From NCBI GenBank assembly GCA_017621815.1, contig JAGASK010000052.1, positions 186,001 to 250,000 on the forward strand: DNA of 64,000 bases, given 5' to 3'. A model generated the notes under the pieces. That model searched no databases. It was not told the DNA's origin and saw nothing but the letters and a program-made list of their open reading frames with translations. Of the stretch, positions 53,990 to 63,758 are shown in pieces. The first letter of the stretch is position 1. Each line of letters starts with the position of its first letter. The DNA is from Lachnospiraceae bacterium. GTDB taxonomy: Bacteria > Bacillota > Clostridia > Lachnospirales > Lachnospiraceae. The position numbers and the translations under genes are program-made.

Positions 53990-54397
53990 TTACAGGAAAC
54001 GCATCCTGTCATGGCTGCTCCTTGGTGTTTCCGGCTTCTTTACAGGTTCGGGAGCCTTATGTCCCATTACCTGCTTAAATCCATTGGTCATTTCCATCTT
54101 GCACTTATCACAAAAACGCCCCGAGCGAATCATTGTTCCGCAGGATTCACAGGCAATCCGAATCGGCGAATCATCGGCAAACTGCAGACGTTCTTCACGA
54201 ATCCACTGATGTATCTGCCCCGGATCCACATCACACTCCCGGGATACTTCAGCTATATCAGCTCCGTGATGCTCCCGCACATACTCTTTCACTTCCTGGA
54301 ATTTTGCTTCCTGCTCATCCTTGCATCTGGGACATATAACAGGCCCCATAACATAATTAAAAATTCTTCCGCATTTTTTACAATTACGTACATTCAT
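53990..54397 (-). CDS. yvyF: YvyF-type flagellar operon protein
   Basis: 135 residues of the TIGR03826-type flagellar protein family. An N-terminal zinc-ribbon-like Cys pair (NCKKCGRIFNYV...PICPRCKDEQ), a central helix-turn-helix-like part (HHGADIAEVSRECDVDPGQIHQWIREERLQF) and a second Cys cluster (CESCGTMI...GRFCDKCK). In Bacillus yvyF lies between comFC and flgM; here comFC is directly upstream (14 bases) but flgM, flgK and flgL are not in the window. Confidence 0.9.
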   Translation of the reverse strand: MNVRNCKKCGRIFNYVMGPVICPRCKDEQEAKFQEVKEYVREHHGADIAEVSRECDVDPGQIHQWIREERLQFADDSPIRIACESCGTMIRSGRFCDKCKMEMTNGFKQVMGHKAPEPVKKPETPRSSHDRMRFL

Positions 54398-54411
54398 ACC
54401 TTCACCCCATT

Positions 54412-55182
54412 TTACATTCCGCGTCCAACCGCAAGTGTCATAAAGTATATTTCCCGTATTCCGGCTTTCTTCAAAACTCCTGCCATCTCATTAATTGTAC
54501 TGCCGGTGGTAAATATGTCATCAATAATTACAATCGTATTTAATTTTACATCATTTTGGCGGATTTTAAAAGCCCTTTTCAAATTATTTTGCCTTTCACG
54601 CTCACTCAGGTTTTTCTGGGGAAGTGTTTTCTTTGTACGGACAACCAGTTTTGTATTTACCGGTATCCCTGACAGCTCTGATAAAGCCCGTGCTATCAGC
54701 TCCGATTGATTATATCCCCTGCTTCTTTTTCTGGACGGATGCACCGGTACCGGTATCAGTGCGTCGGGCTTTATATAAGCAAGCCATTTTCCTCTTTTTT
54801 CATAAAGCTGCTTTCCGTAAAACAACGCATATTCCTGTCTGCCTTCATATTTAAACCTGAAAATGGAATCCGACATGCTTCCATAATCATATAAAGCCGT
54901 TCCCTGAACAAACAAGTGCTTTTTACGCATACATGCTTCACACAATTCTCCCTCCTGCCGATTTAACTGCCTTCCGCACTTCATGCAAAAGGGAGCTTTA
55001 ATGTATATAATTTTATTTTCACAGCTGCTGCACACACCTCTCCCCGGATAATCCGTAATTTCATCGCAGACCGCACATCTTCTGGGATATACTAAATCCA
55101 GTACCCGGTTGAAAAGTCTTTTTCCCCCTTGCAGCATTTCGCCGTTTTGCATTCTTACGCGCTTTTGCATCTTTATCCCCAT
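54412..55182 (-). CDS. comFC: ComFC-type phosphoribosyltransferase-like protein
   Basis: 256 residues. An N-terminal zinc finger region (YPRRCAVCDEI, CSSCENKI, FCMKCGRQL, CEACMRK) and a C-terminal phosphoribosyltransferase fold with the PRPP loop TIVIIDDIFTTGSTINEM. Needed for transformation in competent bacteria. The start is uncertain: the ATG at 55182 lacks a clear ribosome site, and one four codons later has GGGGAT. It lies between recD2 and yvyF. Confidence 0.92.
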   Translation of the reverse strand: MGIKMQKRVRMQNGEMLQGGKRLFNRVLDLVYPRRCAVCDEITDYPGRGVCSSCENKIIYIKAPFCMKCGRQLNRQEGELCEACMRKKHLFVQGTALYDYGSMSDSIFRFKYEGRQEYALFYGKQLYEKRGKWLAYIKPDALIPVPVHPSRKRSRGYNQSELIARALSELSGIPVNTKLVVRTKKTLPQKNLSERERQNNLKRAFKIRQNDVKLNTIVIIDDIFTTGSTINEMAGVLKKAGIREIYFMTLAVGRGM

Positions 55183-55216
55183 ATATACTTTCTTTTCCAG
55201 TTTTAAGATTTCCTCC

Positions 55217-57457
55217 TCAATCCCACTCTTTTTCTTCCAGTTCCTTTATCCTGTCACAAAGACTGGTATACCGCTTGTTTTCTTTTTCATTGTCTATCAT
55301 TTCCTGCACTACCTGACTGCTTCCCAGAATCGTCACGCACTTTCTTGCCCTGGTAACCGCAGTATACAGCAGATTTCTGTTAAACAACATTTTAGGTCCT
55401 GACAGAAGAGGCAGAATAACAGCCGGATATTCGCTTCCCTGGGATTTATGTATGGTAATGGCATAGGCCAGCTCAATTTCATCCAGCTGTACAAAAGGAT
55501 ACTCCACCAGTCTTTGTTCATCATACTCTACGGTAAGACTTTGGGCTGTCTCGTTAATTTCCCTGATAATTCCCATATCACCGTTAAAAATCCCCATCCC
55601 TTTATCAATGGGAATCTGGTATTTGCTCAAAACCTCCCAGGTAATCTGGTAATTGTTTTTTATCTGCATTACCTTATCACCCTCCCGGAAAAGGCGTTCC
55701 CCTGCCAGATGCTCTTTTTTTCCGGCGGAAGGAGGATTCAGGTATTTCTGCAATATACCGTTTAATACTTCCACCCCAAGGCTTCCCTTTCTCATGGGCG
55801 TAAGAACCTGAATATCATAAGGTCTGGCATCCACATAAGGAGGAAGCTTTTCCCTGATTAACTGTATCATATGCTTATAAATAACGTTTGCATCACTTCT
55901 CTCCAGTAAAAAAAAGTCCCTGCTTTTATTATTCAGCGCAATCCTTTCCCCTCTGTTGATTTTGTGTGCATTTACCACAATATCACTTTCTCCCGCCTGT
56001 CTGAATATCTTCTGCAGCACTACTACGGGAAAGCTGCCGCTGTCTATTAAGTCCTGAAGTACCTGTCCGGGACCCACGCTTGGAAGCTGGTTTCTGTCGC
56101 CCACCAGCACCAGTCTTGTACCCACACTGACCGCACTTAAAAATGACTGGAACAGATGAATATCCACCATGGACATCTCATCAATGATAATAACATCCGC
56201 TTCTAATGGATTTTCTTCATTTCTTTCAAACTGCGCCCCTCTTTCCTCCTCTGCAGAACCGTTAATTTCCAGCAGCCTGTGAATTGTTCTTGCTTCATAC
56301 CCTGTGGTCTCCGTCATCCTTTTGGCCGCCCGCCCTGTAGGGGCTGCCAGAAGGATATCCATCTCCTCTGCTTCAAAAAACCTTATAATAGTATTAATAG
56401 TAGTTGTTTTTCCGGTCCCCGGTCCTCCTGACAGTATCATAATACCGTTGCTGATGCTGGTCAGAACCGCTTTCCTCTGCAGTTCATCCAGCTCGATTCC
56501 CTGCTCTGCTTCCATAGCAGCCAGCAGCCCCTCCACTTTTCTTTCTTCGGAAGGAAGCAGCTCCCTGTCCATAACCACATTCAGGTCATGAAGCATCCTG
56601 GCACATTTTAGTTCCGCATAGTAATAAGAAGATGCATAAACACGTTTTTCTTCTCCCTTCAGTTTAATTACCAGCTTCTTATCCATAGCCAGATTATCAA
56701 TCTGCGGCTCTATCGCTTCTCTATGCAGACCAAGCAGCATAGCAGCCCTGTCAGCCAGCAAATCAGCAGGAAGATAAATATGTCCTTCGGAGGAAGCCTG
56801 AAGAAGGGTATACAGAATACCGCTTCTGATCCGGTAATCCGAATCCGTATGGATACCTATCTTAGATGCGATTTCATCAGCAATCCGGAATCCCACTCCT
56901 GTAATATCCTCTGCCAGTTTATATGGATTTTCCTTCATGATTCCATACAGATTCATTCCATATTGATTGTAAATTTTCACGGCAAGGGTATTGGAAATTC
57001 CATACTGCTGCAGGAAAACAAAAGCCTCTCGCATATCCTTTTTTTCTATCATCTGCTGGGCTATTTCCCTTGCTTTTCTTTCACTGATTCCCTTTACTTC
57101 CGAAAGGCGCTCCGGTTCTTCTTCAATAATCCGGAAGGTATCTTCCTTAAATGTCCTGATAATTCTCGCTGCCAAAGCCTCGCCGATTCCCTTAATGGCA
57201 CCGGAGCTTAAGTACCTTTCCATGCTGATTAAGTCATCCGGCGGCACTACCCTGAACTTTTCTGCCTTCAGCTGGTTTCCATATACAGGATGCTCCACAT
57301 AATTTCCGCTGATTTCCAGTGTTTCTCCTGCTTCCACATTTTTAAAGAAGCCTACGCATATTAATTCCTCTCCTTCAATAATAAAGGAAAGCACTGCATA
57401 TCCGTTCTCTTTATTCTGATAAATGATATGGTCTATATAACCTTTTACCTGCTCCAT
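55217..57457 (-). CDS. recD2: RecD2-type ATP-dependent DNA helicase
   Basis: 746 residues from the ATG at 57457, with AGAGGA upstream; the earlier in-frame ATG lies in a hairpin region. SF1B 5'-to-3' helicase in repair and replication-fork maintenance, lacking RecBC partners. An N-terminal OB-like domain (about 1-75) and helix-hairpin-helix region (about 80-190) precede the core: Walker A GGPGTGKTTT (about 346-355), DEE-box-like IIDEMSMVD, and motif VI LLYTAVTRARKCV near the end. Confidence 0.95.
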   Translation of the reverse strand: MEQVKGYIDHIIYQNKENGYAVLSFIIEGEELICVGFFKNVEAGETLEISGNYVEHPVYGNQLKAEKFRVVPPDDLISMERYLSSGAIKGIGEALAARIIRTFKEDTFRIIEEEPERLSEVKGISERKAREIAQQMIEKKDMREAFVFLQQYGISNTLAVKIYNQYGMNLYGIMKENPYKLAEDITGVGFRIADEIASKIGIHTDSDYRIRSGILYTLLQASSEGHIYLPADLLADRAAMLLGLHREAIEPQIDNLAMDKKLVIKLKGEEKRVYASSYYYAELKCARMLHDLNVVMDRELLPSEERKVEGLLAAMEAEQGIELDELQRKAVLTSISNGIMILSGGPGTGKTTTINTIIRFFEAEEMDILLAAPTGRAAKRMTETTGYEARTIHRLLEINGSAEEERGAQFERNEENPLEADVIIIDEMSMVDIHLFQSFLSAVSVGTRLVLVGDRNQLPSVGPGQVLQDLIDSGSFPVVVLQKIFRQAGESDIVVNAHKINRGERIALNNKSRDFFLLERSDANVIYKHMIQLIREKLPPYVDARPYDIQVLTPMRKGSLGVEVLNGILQKYLNPPSAGKKEHLAGERLFREGDKVMQIKNNYQITWEVLSKYQIPIDKGMGIFNGDMGIIREINETAQSLTVEYDEQRLVEYPFVQLDEIELAYAITIHKSQGSEYPAVILPLLSGPKMLFNRNLLYTAVTRARKCVTILGSSQVVQEMIDNEKENKRYTSLCDRIKELEEKEWD

Positions 57458-57478
57458 AAAAATCCTCTTATATGCATG

Positions 57479-57523
57479 AAGGCTGCCAAATAAGACGGTC
57501 ATCCGTCTCAAATCAGCAGCCTT
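57479..57523. terminator. Two-part hairpin upstream of recD2, possible terminator of the flagellar genes
   Basis: Outer arms AAGGCTGC / GCAGCCTT (8 bp) and inner AGACGG / CCGTCT (6 bp) around TCAT. No clear T-run follows on either strand, so the role is uncertain. Confidence 0.4.
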
Positions 57524-57526
57524 TAT

Positions 57527-57572
57527 TATTCATGACAACAGAAAGTTCGCAGAGCGTGCTTTCTATTGTTTC
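57527..57572. repeat. Full copy of the dispersed palindromic repeat
   Basis: TGACAACAGAAAGTTCGCA (57533-57551) followed by the partly complementary GCGTGCTTTCTATTGTTTC. The two halves form an imperfect hairpin. Related copies lie at 34271 and 46852. Confidence 0.55.
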
Positions 57573-57593
57573 TAACAATAGATTTGAATATCT

Positions 57594-57947
57594 TTAAGTC
57601 AGATTATAATTACGCTTCATCTGTTCATAAAGGGTCTGAGCCAGTCCCAATCCCTGAATCTCTGTGGAAGTCTGCGCCAGTTCCTGCACCGCATTACCCT
57701 TAAAATAATCCACTAAATGATTATTGGGGTCGCTGTCCTCATCCTTAAAGCAGTCCACGGTCTTTTCCATTTCCTTAAACACCTGCTCAAGAAAATATGC
57801 CTCGAATTGTTTACAGGCTTCCAGTAATTCGTCTTCATCAGCTTCAGAGTAATCCGTCTTTTTAATTGTATCGCTCATTTGGGTTCCCGAAGTATTCAGA
57901 CTCGTCATGTAATCTGTATATAAAGAGGAAATTCCACTAGTATCCAT
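57594..57947 (-). CDS. Flagellar rod-binding protein (FlgJ N-terminal type)
   Basis: 117 residues matching the rod-binding domain of FlgJ without its muramidase domain. The core LLEACKQFEAYFLEQVFKEMEKTV is the family hallmark, followed by GNAVQELAQ and GLGLAQTLYEQMKRNY. It caps the growing rod. The gene follows the two rod genes, as in other Clostridia. Confidence 0.9.
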   Translation of the reverse strand: MDTSGISSLYTDYMTSLNTSGTQMSDTIKKTDYSEADEDELLEACKQFEAYFLEQVFKEMEKTVDCFKDEDSDPNNHLVDYFKGNAVQELAQTSTEIQGLGLAQTLYEQMKRNYNLT

Positions 57948-57976
57948 TATTCACCCTTTTCCTTCCCGCAGGCTGA

Positions 57977-58795
57977 TTATCGTTTAAGATTGTTAGCCGT
58001 CTGCATCATTTCATCTGTAGTGGTTATTGCTTTTGAATTCATTTCATAAGCACGCTGTGCCACTATCAGGTTAACCATTTCATCTGCCACCTGCACATTG
58101 GAGCCTTCCAGATATCCCTGTACCATCCTGCTGGGTGTAACATTTCTGTTTGTTGCTTCATTCAATGCAACACCGCTTGCCTCCGTCACTTCCCACAGGC
58201 TGTCACCCTTTCTCTTAAGGCCGCCGGGATTATTAAACTGATACATGCCGATTGCAAATCCGAGAGACTGTGCATTATTATTGGCATCCGGATAGCATAC
58301 TGTACCATCCTGGCTGATTGTAACCTTGCTGGTGATGTAATTGGAATTCAGGGTAATTGTACGGCCTGTCGAACTGAGCACGGGAAGTCCGTCTTCATTA
58401 GTAAGAATCATACCTCCGGAAGCATTCACTGCCCACGTAAAGTCACCGTTTCTTGTATAATATGTATTGCCGTCACTGCCCCTGATTGCAAAGAACCCTT
58501 CTCCTTCAATGGCAAATGCAGTGTCATTGCTGGAAGAAAGGAGACTTCCCTGGGTAAAGCTGGAGTTAATGGAAGAATTCCTTACACCAAGACCGACCTG
58601 TGAAGTAGTAGGCTTAGGGTCTCCGTTTGCCGTTGTTGTTGCCGTCTGCAGTGACTGATAAAGCAATGATTTAAACTGTGCTGTCTGGGCTTTGTATCCT
58701 ACCGTATTTACATTGGCAAGATTGTTGGCAATCGTATCTACATTTGTCTGCTGTGCATTCATACCGGTCGCTGCCGACCATAAACTTCTAACCAT
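57977..58795 (-). CDS. flgG: Flagellar basal-body rod protein FlgG (FlhP type)
   Basis: 272 residues. Distal rod protein linking the motor to the hook. It starts with the rod signature MVRSLWSAATGMNAQQTNVDTIANNLANVNTVGYKAQTA and ends with the C-terminal helical signature NVQVADEMVNLIVAQRAYEMNSKAI. The length is typical of FlgG. Second of two rod genes after mbl, the order seen in Bacillus (mbl-flhO-flhP). Confidence 0.93.
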   Translation of the reverse strand: MVRSLWSAATGMNAQQTNVDTIANNLANVNTVGYKAQTAQFKSLLYQSLQTATTTANGDPKPTTSQVGLGVRNSSINSSFTQGSLLSSSNDTAFAIEGEGFFAIRGSDGNTYYTRNGDFTWAVNASGGMILTNEDGLPVLSSTGRTITLNSNYITSKVTISQDGTVCYPDANNNAQSLGFAIGMYQFNNPGGLKRKGDSLWEVTEASGVALNEATNRNVTPSRMVQGYLEGSNVQVADEMVNLIVAQRAYEMNSKAITTTDEMMQTANNLKR

Positions 58796-58808
58796 TTATC
58801 CTGCCTCC

Positions 58809-59585
58809 TTATAACTTACCTAACTGGTTTGCTGATATTTCAAGGGTTGAATCAATTGTGGTAATTACCTTCTGGTTTGATTCATATGCCCTTTGAACAG
58901 CAATCATATTTACCATTTCATCTACTACCGATATATTGGATGTTTCCAGATATCCTGCATAAACTTCCGCTTCCGGTTCCTTTTCCCTGGCTCCCTCTAC
59001 AGGCATAAAATAGTTTTCGCCGTAATGCTCCAGGTAATTGTAATCTTCAAAATCCGTTACCTGAATGGTTGCAACTACGCTTCCATCCTGAATAATCTGC
59101 CCGCTGGTATTAATCTGGGCTTCCAGGAGAGGGTCTATCTTAATCGGTGAACCGTCTTCATCAAGTACGGCATCCCCATCCTGGGTTACCAGCCTTCCGT
59201 CCTGGGTCAGGGTAAAATTACCGTCACGGGTGTATTTTACCGAACTTTCTCCCGCTTTATTGGTGAATTCAACTGCAAAAAAACCGGCATCCGTCAGCGC
59301 CAAATCAAAAGGATTTCCTGTTGATTTTACAGGTCCCTGGGAAAAATCGGTATATCCCTCGCCGATTTTGACACCGGGATTATTCCTGCCTATTCTTCTT
59401 GCCAAATGATATCCTTCTGTTACATCCTTAATTTTGTAAGTAAGAACCGCATCAAAAGACTGGCTGGTAGCGCCTTCTTTTTTATAGCCGTTGGTATTTG
59501 CATTGGCCAGATTGTTCGTCAGCACATCCATCCTGTGCTCCTGATTAATCATACCGGTATAAGCGGTATAAAGTCCTTTAACCAT
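58809..59585 (-). CDS. flhO: Flagellar basal-body rod protein (FlhO/FlgF type)
   Basis: 258 residues. Proximal rod family protein: N-terminal GLYTAYTGMINQEHRMDVLTNNLANANTNGYKKEG and C-terminal SNISVVDEMVNMIAVQRAYESNQKVITTID match the flagellar hook/rod family. A central variable domain has ALTDAGFFAVEF. By position after mbl it corresponds to FlhO; FlgF is the equivalent name in enteric bacteria. Thirteen bases separate it from the next rod gene. Confidence 0.9.
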   Translation of the reverse strand: MVKGLYTAYTGMINQEHRMDVLTNNLANANTNGYKKEGATSQSFDAVLTYKIKDVTEGYHLARRIGRNNPGVKIGEGYTDFSQGPVKSTGNPFDLALTDAGFFAVEFTNKAGESSVKYTRDGNFTLTQDGRLVTQDGDAVLDEDGSPIKIDPLLEAQINTSGQIIQDGSVVATIQVTDFEDYNYLEHYGENYFMPVEGAREKEPEAEVYAGYLETSNISVVDEMVNMIAVQRAYESNQKVITTIDSTLEISANQLGKL

Positions 59586-59647
59586 AAATACACCTTTCTG
59601 CGGGAAAGCCGATGCCGCTTAAAGCGGATCTTTTCCCTTAAGTTTTC

Positions 59648-60640
59648 CTAGTCTTCTCTGTAGCCCGCAAGGAATTCCACATATTTGCCAGTGCCGATGG
59701 CCACAGCTGTCATGGGGTCTTCTGCCGTCATGGTATTGATGCCGGTCTTCTCACAGATTAAATCCTCCAACCCTCTTAAAAGGCTTCCGCCGCCGGTAAG
59801 GACAATACCTCTGTCCGCGATATCCGCTGCAAGCTCCGGAGGCGTTTTTTCCAGTACGCTGTGAATTGTCTCGATAATCTGTGCTGTTGCTTCCCTCAAT
59901 GCCTCTTCCGTTTCCTCTGAAGAAACCTTCACTGTTTTCGGAAGACCTGTTACCAGATTACGGCCCCTGACATCCATATAATCCACCTCAGGACGTTTAA
60001 ATGCGGAACCGATTTTTATTTTAATATCCTCTGCTGTTCTTTCACCAATCAGCAGATTATGTTTCTTTCTCATATACCTTACAAGAGCTTCATCAAAATC
60101 ATCACCGGCTATCTTGATGGAAGCGCTCACTACAGTTCCTCCAAGGGAGATAACTGCAATATCGGAAGTACCGCCTCCGATATCCACAATCATATTACCG
60201 CAGGGCTTGGAAATATCTATTCCCGCACCGATTGCTGCTGCAATAGGCTCCTCAATAATGGAAACCTCTCTTGCACCGGCCTGAAGAGTTGCATCTTCAA
60301 CCGCTTTCTTTTCTACTTCAGTAACACCGCTGGGAACGCAGACCGCAATTCTGGGCTTTCTGAAAGCCTTCTTGCCTAAAGCTTTCTGAATGAAGTACTT
60401 CATCATCTGTTCCGTTACTTTATAATCGGAAATAACACCCTGTCTCAAAGGACGCACTGCCATAATATTGCCGGGAGTCCTTCCCAGCATCAGCCTTGCG
60501 TCTTCACCAATGGCCTTGATTTTATTTGTATCTCTATCATAAGCTACAACCGAGGGCTCCTTTAATACAACGCCCCTCCCTCTGATGTAAACCAAAATAC
60601 TCGCTGTTCCCAAATCAATACCGATATCTGTGTACTGCAT
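59648..60640 (-). CDS. mbl: MreB-family actin homologue (Mbl/MreB-like)
   Basis: 330 residues from the ATG at 60640 with AAAGGGG upstream; an earlier ATG has no site. Forms membrane-bound filaments that guide wall synthesis in rod-shaped cells. The ATPase motifs are GIDLGTASILVYIRGRGVVLKEPSVVA, IVDIGGGTSDIAVISLGG, and TGGGSLLRGLEDLI. Being followed by flagellar rod genes matches the Bacillus mbl locus, so I prefer mbl to mreB, but family membership alone does not separate them. Confidence 0.92.
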   Translation of the reverse strand: MQYTDIGIDLGTASILVYIRGRGVVLKEPSVVAYDRDTNKIKAIGEDARLMLGRTPGNIMAVRPLRQGVISDYKVTEQMMKYFIQKALGKKAFRKPRIAVCVPSGVTEVEKKAVEDATLQAGAREVSIIEEPIAAAIGAGIDISKPCGNMIVDIGGGTSDIAVISLGGTVVSASIKIAGDDFDEALVRYMRKKHNLLIGERTAEDIKIKIGSAFKRPEVDYMDVRGRNLVTGLPKTVKVSSEETEEALREATAQIIETIHSVLEKTPPELAADIADRGIVLTGGGSLLRGLEDLICEKTGINTMTAEDPMTAVAIGTGKYVEFLAGYRED

Positions 60641-60749
60641 GTTACGATACCCCTTTCTATCCTTTTTAAGTTTATTATAACTTTTTATAGTCATGCTTTA
60701 TTGATAAAACAAATATAATACTTTCAATATAAATGGCATATATAAAGTT

Positions 60750-60777
60750 ATTATAACCCATAAAAAAGTATTTTCAA
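60750..60777 (-). promoter_or_regulatory. Promoter of mbl and the rod genes
   Basis: Minus-strand TTGAAA (60777-60772), a 16-base spacer and TATAAT (60755-60750), about 110 bases before the ATG. I see no flagellar SigD-type promoter here. Confidence 0.65.
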
Positions 60778-60808
60778 AGGGATTTAACAAAAAATTAATA
60801 AAGAACAA

Positions 60809-60854
60809 GGACGCAATTCCAAAAACGTATCCTCACGTTTCCTTAATCGCGTCC
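60809..60854 (-). terminator. Terminator of uvrA
   Basis: Minus-strand GGACGC pairs with GCGTCC, with inner AAACG / CGTTT, followed by TTGTTCTTTATT. Twelve bases after the uvrA stop. Confidence 0.6.
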
Positions 60855-60866
60855 ATGCTGATTATA

Positions 60867-63758
60867 TTATCGGTTCTTTTCCTGATTATCTTTATACCTT
60901 TTCAACATTTTTTTCACATATTGACCGGTATATGACAAAGGATTTTCCGCTACCTCCTCGGGAGTTCCCCGGGCAATGACCTGACCTCCCTTGTCTCCGC
61001 CTTCCGGCCCCATATCAATGATATAGTCAGCCGTTTTAATTACATCCAGATTGTGTTCAATAACCACTACCGTATTGCCGCCGTCAGCCAGCCTGTGCAG
61101 GATTTCCACCAGCTTATGGACATCCGCAAAATGCAGTCCTGTGGTAGGCTCATCCAGAATGTAAATGGTTTTGCCGGTACTGCGCCTGCTAAGCTCTGTT
61201 GCCAGCTTAATTCTCTGCGCTTCACCGCCTGAAAGCGTAGTTGACGGCTGCCCCAGCTTCACATAAGAAAGTCCCACATCATTCAGGGTTTCTATTTTTC
61301 TTCTTATGGAAGGGAGATTGTCAAAAAAGGGAACTGCTTCCTCCACTGTCATATCAAGCACATCATAAATACTTTTTCCCTTATACTTTACATCCAGGGT
61401 TTCCCTGTTATAGCGTTTGCCGCCGCAGACCTCGCAGGGTACATAAACATCCGGCAGAAAATGCATTTCTATTTTGATTATGCCGTCACCGCCGCAGGCT
61501 TCACATCTTCCTCCCTTTACATTAAAACTGAAACGTCCCTTCTTGTAGCCCTTTGCCTTGGCATCCTGTGTGCTGGCAAATAAGTCCCTGATTTGGTCAA
61601 ACACACCGGTATAGGTAGCCGGATTGGAGCGGGGAGTCCTTCCGATAGGGGACTGGTCAATATCTATAACTTTATCCAGCTGCTCAATTCCTTTTATTCC
61701 CTTATGCTTACCCGGAATGGTTCTCGCACGGTTCAGCTCCTTTGCCAGATGCTTATACAGTATTTCATTTACCATAGAGCTTTTTCCTGAGCCGGAAACG
61801 CCGGTCACGCAGGTCATAACCCCCAGAGGAATGTCCACTGTAATATTCTTAAGATTGTTCTCCTGTGCACCTGTTATCTTAAGCCATCCTGCAGGTTTTC
61901 TCCTTTTCTCCGGTACGGGAATCTGTTTTCTTCCGCTTAAATACTGCCCGGTAACGGATTCTTCCACTTTCATGATTTCTTCCGCAGTTCCCTGTGCCAC
62001 TACTTTTCCACCATGAGAGCCTGCACCGGGTCCGATATCCACAATATAATCCGCCTCCAGCATGGTATCTTCATCGTGCTCTACCACAATAAGGCTGTTG
62101 CCTAAATCACGCAGGTTTTTCAGGGTATTCAGGAGCTTATCGTTATCCCTCTGGTGCAGGCCGATGCTTGGCTCATCCAGAATATAGCATACTCCTACAA
62201 GTCCGGAGCCTATCTGTGTAGCCAGACGAATCCTCTGTGCTTCTCCTCCCGACAAAGTGCCGGTAGCACGGGAAAGGGACAAATACTCAAGTCCTACATC
62301 TATTAAAAATCCCACTCTTGCCCTGATTTCCTTAAGAACCTGTTCTCCAATCAGTTGCTGCTGCTTTGTCAGCTGCATATCCTGAAGGAAATCAAACAGA
62401 TTTCTGATAGACATAGAGGTAATTTCATAAATATTTTTGTCACAGACGGTAACTGCCAGGGATTCCTTTTTAAGCCTCATACCCTTACATTCCGTACAGG
62501 GAGTGATTCTCATAAAGGTTTCATACTCCTGCTTCATGATATCCGATGCTGTTTCACGGTATTTTCTTTCCACACTCCTGACAAGTCCCTCGAAGGTAAT
62601 GGGGTAAACCCCTTCTCCTCTCTGCCCTATATAATGTACCTTTACCTCTTTGAAACCGCCATATATCAGCTTATGCTGAATATCTTCAGGCAGTTCTCCG
62701 AAAGGCGTGTCCAGGCTGAATCCATATTCCTTCGCCAACGCCTTTAAAATGGAATTGGTAAAGCTGCCGTCATCCGTGCTGGACTGCCAGCCCATAACCT
62801 GAATCGCACCTTCCCGGATGCTCAGCCGCCTGTCAGGAATCATCAAATCAGGGTCGAATTCCATTTTATATCCCAACCCGAAGCAGACCGGGCAGGCGCC
62901 AAAAGGATTGTTAAATGAAAAGCTTCTTGGCTCAATTTCACTGATGCTGATACCGCAGTCAGGGCAGGCAAAGCTCTGGCTGAAAGTAATGGTTTCTTTA
63001 TCTATCACATCCACCATAAGAAGGCCGTCAGCCAGGGCAAGCACATTCTCAATAGAATCTGTCAGACGCCTTTCGATTCCCGGTTTTACCACAAGTCTGT
63101 CCACGATAATTTCTATATTATGTTTGATATTTTTATCCAGCTTTATTTCTTCGGATAATTCGTACATATTGCCGTCTACACGAACTCTCACGTATCCGCT
63201 TCTCTTGGCCCGGTCAAAAATCTTGGCATGTTCTCCCTTTCTTCCCCGGACTACAGGCGCCATCAGCTGAATCCTGCTTCCTTCAGGAAGTCCCATAATC
63301 TGGTCTACCATCTGGTCCACGCTCTGCTTTTTAATTTCCCTTCCGCAGCCCGTACAGTGAGGAATACCGATTCTGGCATACAAAAGCCTGAAATAGTCAT
63401 AGATTTCCGTTACGGTTCCTACTGTGGAACGGGGATTCCTGTTGGTGGATTTCTGGTCGATGGAAATAGCCGGAGAAAGTCCTTCTATTTTTTCCACATT
63501 GGGCTTTTCCATCTGCCCCAGGAACTGTCTCGCATAGGATGACAGAGATTCCATATATCTTCTCTGTCCCTCTGCATAAATCGTATCAAATGCAAGGGAG
63601 GATTTTCCGGAGCCGGACAAGCCGGTTAATACTACCAGTTCATTTCTCGGAATATCCACGTCCAGATTTTTAAGATTGTGCTCATTTGCCCCCCTGATTT
63701 TAATAAACTCCCTGGGACGCATCTTCGGTTTTTCTATATGCTTATCAGCTAAACTCAT
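60867..63758 (-). CDS. uvrA: UvrABC excinuclease subunit A
   Basis: 963 residues, the damage-sensing ABC ATPase of nucleotide excision repair. Two ABC modules: first Walker [10 protein letters not shown], zinc-binding Cys in [10 protein letters not shown]...[10 protein letters not shown], signature [19 protein letters not shown]; second Walker [10 protein letters not shown], zinc module RCEACGGDG...CEVCGGKR and signature [14 protein letters not shown]. The start overlaps the uvrB stop as ATGA, so the genes are translationally coupled. Confidence 0.98.
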   Translation of the reverse strand: MSLADKHIEKPKMRPREFIKIRGANEHNLKNLDVDIPRNELVVLTGLSGSGKSSLAFDTIYAEGQRRYMESLSSYARQFLGQMEKPNVEKIEGLSPAISIDQKSTNRNPRSTVGTVTEIYDYFRLLYARIGIPHCTGCGREIKKQSVDQMVDQIMGLPEGSRIQLMAPVVRGRKGEHAKIFDRAKRSGYVRVRVDGNMYELSEEIKLDKNIKHNIEIIVDRLVVKPGIERRLTDSIENVLALADGLLMVDVIDKETITFSQSFACPDCGISISEIEPRSFSFNNPFGACPVCFGLGYKMEFDPDLMIPDRRLSIREGAIQVMGWQSSTDDGSFTNSILKALAKEYGFSLDTPFGELPEDIQHKLIYGGFKEVKVHYIGQRGEGVYPITFEGLVRSVERKYRETASDIMKQEYETFMRITPCTECKGMRLKKESLAVTVCDKNIYEITSMSIRNLFDFLQDMQLTKQQQLIGEQVLKEIRARVGFLIDVGLEYLSLSRATGTLSGGEAQRIRLATQIGSGLVGVCYILDEPSIGLHQRDNDKLLNTLKNLRDLGNSLIVVEHDEDTMLEADYIVDIGPGAGSHGGKVVAQGTAEEIMKVEESVTGQYLSGRKQIPVPEKRRKPAGWLKITGAQENNLKNITVDIPLGVMTCVTGVSGSGKSSMVNEILYKHLAKELNRARTIPGKHKGIKGIEQLDKVIDIDQSPIGRTPRSNPATYTGVFDQIRDLFASTQDAKAKGYKKGRFSFNVKGGRCEACGGDGIIKIEMHFLPDVYVPCEVCGGKRYNRETLDVKYKGKSIYDVLDMTVEEAVPFFDNLPSIRRKIETLNDVGLSYVKLGQPSTTLSGGEAQRIKLATELSRRSTGKTIYILDEPTTGLHFADVHKLVEILHRLADGGNTVVVIEHNLDVIKTADYIIDMGPEGGDKGGQVIARGTPEEVAENPLSYTGQYVKKMLKRYKDNQEKNR

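Noticed and set aside
34271-57572. CRISPR repeats
   Set aside because: The related repeats are single, far apart and palindromic, with no regular spacers and no cas genes.
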